From the NCBI GenBank assembly GCA_000719695.1, contig JOHN01000010.1, forward strand, positions 93,603 through 157,602: 64,000 nt of DNA. The letters are read 5' to 3'. Below the pieces are notes generated by a model. The model did not search any database. It saw nothing but the letters and a program-made list of their open reading frames with translations, and had not been told where the DNA came from. Position 1 is the first letter of the stretch. The number at the start of each line of letters is the position of its first letter. This document shows, piece after piece, positions 61,815 to 64,000 of the stretch. The DNA comes from Streptomyces sp. NRRL F-6131. Its GTDB lineage: Bacteria > Actinomycetota > Actinomycetes > Streptomycetales > Streptomycetaceae. Made by a program: the position numbers and the translations under genes.

Positions 61815-61864
61815 CCGCTTCCGCACCACCGATGCGGGGCGACCACCAGCGTCCAGACCCGCGC

Positions 61865-61897
61865 GCAGACCTCTCGCACCCGCGAGGGGTCTTTTTG
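61865..61897 (+). terminator. Attenuator terminator upstream of cimA
   Basis: AGACCTCTCGC (61865-61875) pairs with GCGAGGGGTCT (61880-61890) around ACCC and is followed by TTTTGTTT. No gene ends just before it apart from the leader peptide. 61898-62030 is plain leader. Confidence 0.88.
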
Positions 61898-62030
61898 TTT
61901 CCCCCCGGACCGGCCGGAGCCCCCACAAGGGGCCGAGGGACACCGGGGAGCGCGCGGGATGCTGGACAGTGGAGCCGGGACCAGAACCGGCAGAGCACCA
62001 ACCGACCTCCCGGAACGGAGACCCAGGGTC

Positions 62031-63641
62031 ATGACCCAGGCGAGCAACCTCCCCGACGACGCGTTCCACGTGTTCGACACCACCCTGCGCGACGGCGCCC
62101 AGCGCGAGGGCATCAACCTCACGGTGGCCGACAAGCTGGCCATCGCCCGGCACCTGGACGAGTTCGGCGTCGGCTTCATCGAGGGCGGCTGGCCCGGCGC
62201 CAACCCGCGGGACACCGAGTTCTTCGCCCGGGCCGCCGCCGAGCTGGACCTGCGGCACGCCCGGCTGGTCGCCTTCGGGGCCACCCGCCGGGCCGGCGGC
62301 AGCGCCGCGGACGACCCGCAGCTCGCCGCCCTGGTCAACTCCGGCGCGCCCGTGATCACCCTGGTCGCCAAGTCCCACGACCGGCACGTCGAGCTGGCGC
62401 TGCGCACCACGCTGGAGGAGAACCTGGAGATGGTCCGGGACAGCGTGGCGCACCTGCGCTCCCTGGGCCGCCGGGTCTTCATCGACTGCGAGCACTTCTT
62501 CGACGGCTACCGGGCCAACCGGGAGTACGCCCTCGCCGTGGTCCGCGCCGCCCACGGGGCGGGTGCCGAGGTGGTGGTGCTCTGTGACACCAACGGCGGG
62601 ATGCTGCCGTCCGGGGTGCGCGAGACCGTCGCCGACGTCCTCGCCGAGACCGGCGCCCGGCTGGGCATCCACGCCCAGGACGACACCGGCTGCGCCGTCG
62701 CCAACACCCTGGCCGCGGTCGAGGCCGGCGCCACCCACGTCCAGTGCACCGCCAACGGCTACGGCGAGCGGGTCGGCAACGCCAACCTCTTCCCGGTGGT
62801 CGGCGCGCTGGAACTCAAGTACGACCGCCGGGTGCTGCCGCCCGGCAGCCTCGCCGAGATGACCCGGATCTCCCACGCGATCGCCGAGGTGGTCAACCTC
62901 GCCCCGTCCACCCACCAGCCCTACGTCGGCTTCTCGGCCTTCGCCCACAAGGCCGGCCTGCACGCCTCGGCGATCAAGGTCGACCCGGACCTCTACCAGC
63001 ACATCGACCCGGAGACGGTCGGCAACACCATGCGGATGCTGGTCTCCGACATGGCCGGCCGCGCCTCGGTGGAGCTCAAGGGCAAGGAGCTCGGGTACGA
63101 CCTCTCCACCGACCGGGACCTGGCCGGCCGGGTGGTCGCCCGGGTGAAGGAGCAGGAGAGCCTCGGCTACACCTACGAGTCCGCGGACGCCTCCTTCGAG
63201 CTGCTGCTCCGCGACGAGGTGCGCGGCCGCCGCGAGCGCTACTTCACCCTGGAGTCCTGGCGCACCATCAGCGAGCAGGGCCCGGCCGGCAGTACGGGCA
63301 ACGAGGCGACGGTCAAGCTCTGGGCCAAGGGCGAGCGGATGCTGGCCACCGGCGAGGGCAACGGACCGGTCGACGCGCTGGACAAGGCGCTGCGCACCGC
63401 GCTGGAGCGGATCTACCCGCAGCTCGCCAAGCTGGAGCTGGTGGACTACAAGGTCCGCATCCTGGAGGGCCAGCACGGCACGGGGTCCAAGACCCGGGTG
63501 CTCGTCGAGACCACCGACGGCACCGCCACCTGGTCCACGGTCGGTGTGGCCGACAACGTGGTGGCCGCCTCCTGGCTGGGCCTGGAGGACGCCTACACCT
63601 ACGGCCTGCTGCGGGCCGGTCTGGAGCCGGGCGCCGGCTGA
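62031..63641 (+). CDS. cimA: (R)-citramalate synthase
   Basis: 536 residues from ATG 62031. DRE-TIM metallolyase: FDTTLRDGAQREGINLTVAD, IEGGWPGANPRDTEFF, HAQDDTGCAVANTLAAVEAG, VQCTANGYGERVGNANLFPV. Then YVGFSAFAHKAGLHASAIKV, and a C-terminal LeuA-type allosteric domain (LVDYKVRILEGQHGTGSKTR). This is the long CimA/LeuA2 type making citramalate from pyruvate and acetyl-CoA for isoleucine, rather than 2-isopropylmalate synthase. The Leu/Ile leader peptide and attenuator upstream support an isoleucine role. Confidence 0.92.
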   Translation: MTQASNLPDDAFHVFDTTLRDGAQREGINLTVADKLAIARHLDEFGVGFIEGGWPGANPRDTEFFARAAAELDLRHARLVAFGATRRAGGSAADDPQLAALVNSGAPVITLVAKSHDRHVELALRTTLEENLEMVRDSVAHLRSLGRRVFIDCEHFFDGYRANREYALAVVRAAHGAGAEVVVLCDTNGGMLPSGVRETVADVLAETGARLGIHAQDDTGCAVANTLAAVEAGATHVQCTANGYGERVGNANLFPVVGALELKYDRRVLPPGSLAEMTRISHAIAEVVNLAPSTHQPYVGFSAFAHKAGLHASAIKVDPDLYQHIDPETVGNTMRMLVSDMAGRASVELKGKELGYDLSTDRDLAGRVVARVKEQESLGYTYESADASFELLLRDEVRGRRERYFTLESWRTISEQGPAGSTGNEATVKLWAKGERMLATGEGNGPVDALDKALRTALERIYPQLAKLELVDYKVRILEGQHGTGSKTRVLVETTDGTATWSTVGVADNVVAASWLGLEDAYTYGLLRAGLEPGAG

Positions 63642-63666
63642 GGCCGGGCGGGGTCCGTGACGACGG

Positions 63667-63710
63667 CACGGCGCGGCCCGTGGACCGGAGGGTCCGCGGG
63701 CCGCGCCGTG
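63667..63710. terminator. Bidirectional terminator between cimA and conservon gene
   Basis: CACGGCGCGGCCCGTGGACC pairs with GGTCCGCGGGCCGCGCCGTG (one mismatch) around GGAG. It lies between convergent cimA and the CvnD-type gene. Confidence 0.85.
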
Positions 63711-63759
63711 CTGCCGTGCGGTGCCGTGCCGCCGTGCGGTGCCGAACGGTGCGCCCGGG

Positions 63760-64000
63760 TCACCGCAGCCGGGCGAGGAGGGCGTGTTCGACGAGGGTGA
63801 TGAGGGCGCTCTTGGCGCTGTCGCGACGCCGGGCGTCCAGGGTGATGACGGGGGTCTCGGTGCTGAGCTGGAGGGCTTCGCGGACCTCGTCGGCGGTGTG
63901 GGGCTGGTGTCCGTCGAAGCCGTTGAGGGCGACGACGAAGGGGAGGCCGCTGTTCTCGAAGTAGTCGAGGGCGGGGAAGCAGTCGGCGAGGCGGCGGGTG
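63760..64000 (-). CDS. Conservon GTPase (CvnD-type), C-terminal fragment
   Basis: 79 codons are visible before the window edge, stop at 63760-63762. The readable part, RRLADCFPALDYFENSGLPF, then VVALNGFDGHQPHTADEVRE, LQLSTETPVITLDARRRDSA and KSALITLVEHALLARLR, is the C-terminal half of the small Ras-like GTPases found as the fourth gene of Streptomyces conservons. NGFDG stands at the position of the NKxD guanine-specificity motif. The N-terminal P-loop lies outside the window. Confidence 0.85.
   Translation of the reverse strand, partial: TRRLADCFPALDYFENSGLPFVVALNGFDGHQPHTADEVREALQLSTETPVITLDARRRDSAKSALITLVEHALLARLR

Overview
The window is about 72-75% G+C, with strong G/C bias at third codon positions, GTG starts and TTG/ATG alternates, and frequent leaderless or GGAGG-led genes. 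The gene order (L,D-transpeptidases, sdaA-glyA-gcvH-gcvT, opp genes, cysteine desulfurase-mnmA, ligA, GGDEF-EAL gene, gatCAB, ilvBNC, serA, leuB, ilvE, cimA, conservon) is that of the central chromosome core of Streptomyces/Kitasatospora. No rRNA, tRNA, insertion sequence or CRISPR array was recognised. I read this as a chromosomal segment of a Streptomycetaceae species; genus cannot be settled from the window.

Layout. 1-1904: 5' part of glgX (minus). 2126-6480: three tandem paralogous lipoprotein L,D-transpeptidases. 6611-13310: an accessory stretch inserted between core genes. It holds an RsbW-type ATPase, a Zn-ribbon HTH protein, an XRE-DUF5753/DUF397 pair, a frameshifted second ATPase, a gene for a eukaryotic-type PROFILIN (10176-10559, minus), a secreted trypsin-like protease, a VOC protein behind a MerR-type promoter, and a Phd-PIN toxin-antitoxin pair. 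13391-18210: a glycine riboswitch followed by gcvT-gcvH-glyA-sdaA, a coherent glycine-to-serine-to-pyruvate catabolic unit, with two SseB-family genes divergent to it. 20769-26877: an oligopeptide ABC importer in the order C-A-B-D-F. 26921-35790: TRIC channel, IclR regulator, cysteine desulfurase, mnmA, LOG-type protein, SDR, MetE-C-like protein and ligA. 36113-41658: GGDEF-EAL protein and gatC-gatA-small membrane protein-gatB. 42176-48686: LAL-type LuxR regulator and a membrane GGDEF protein with a decayed EAL domain. 48720-63641: branched-chain amino acid and serine genes (ilvB-ilvN-ilvC, serA, leuB, ilvE, cimA), with a subtilase, a Uma2 protein and a small basic protein interspersed. 63760-64000: C-terminus of a conservon (CvnD-type) GTPase.

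Regulation visible in the DNA includes the glycine riboswitch, an ilvB leader peptide with terminator, a second Leu/Ile leader peptide with terminator in front of cimA, a MerR-type 19-bp-spacer promoter, a leaderless toxin-antitoxin promoter inside a palindrome, and a duplicated 53-bp stem-loop between ilvN and ilvC.

The item I would follow first is the profilin. Profilins are eukaryotic (and Asgard archaeal) actin-binding proteins, and this 127-residue protein aligns by eye over its whole length with fungal profilins and keeps the poly-proline-binding aromatics. All statements come from reading the sequence and from memory of families; no database search was run.
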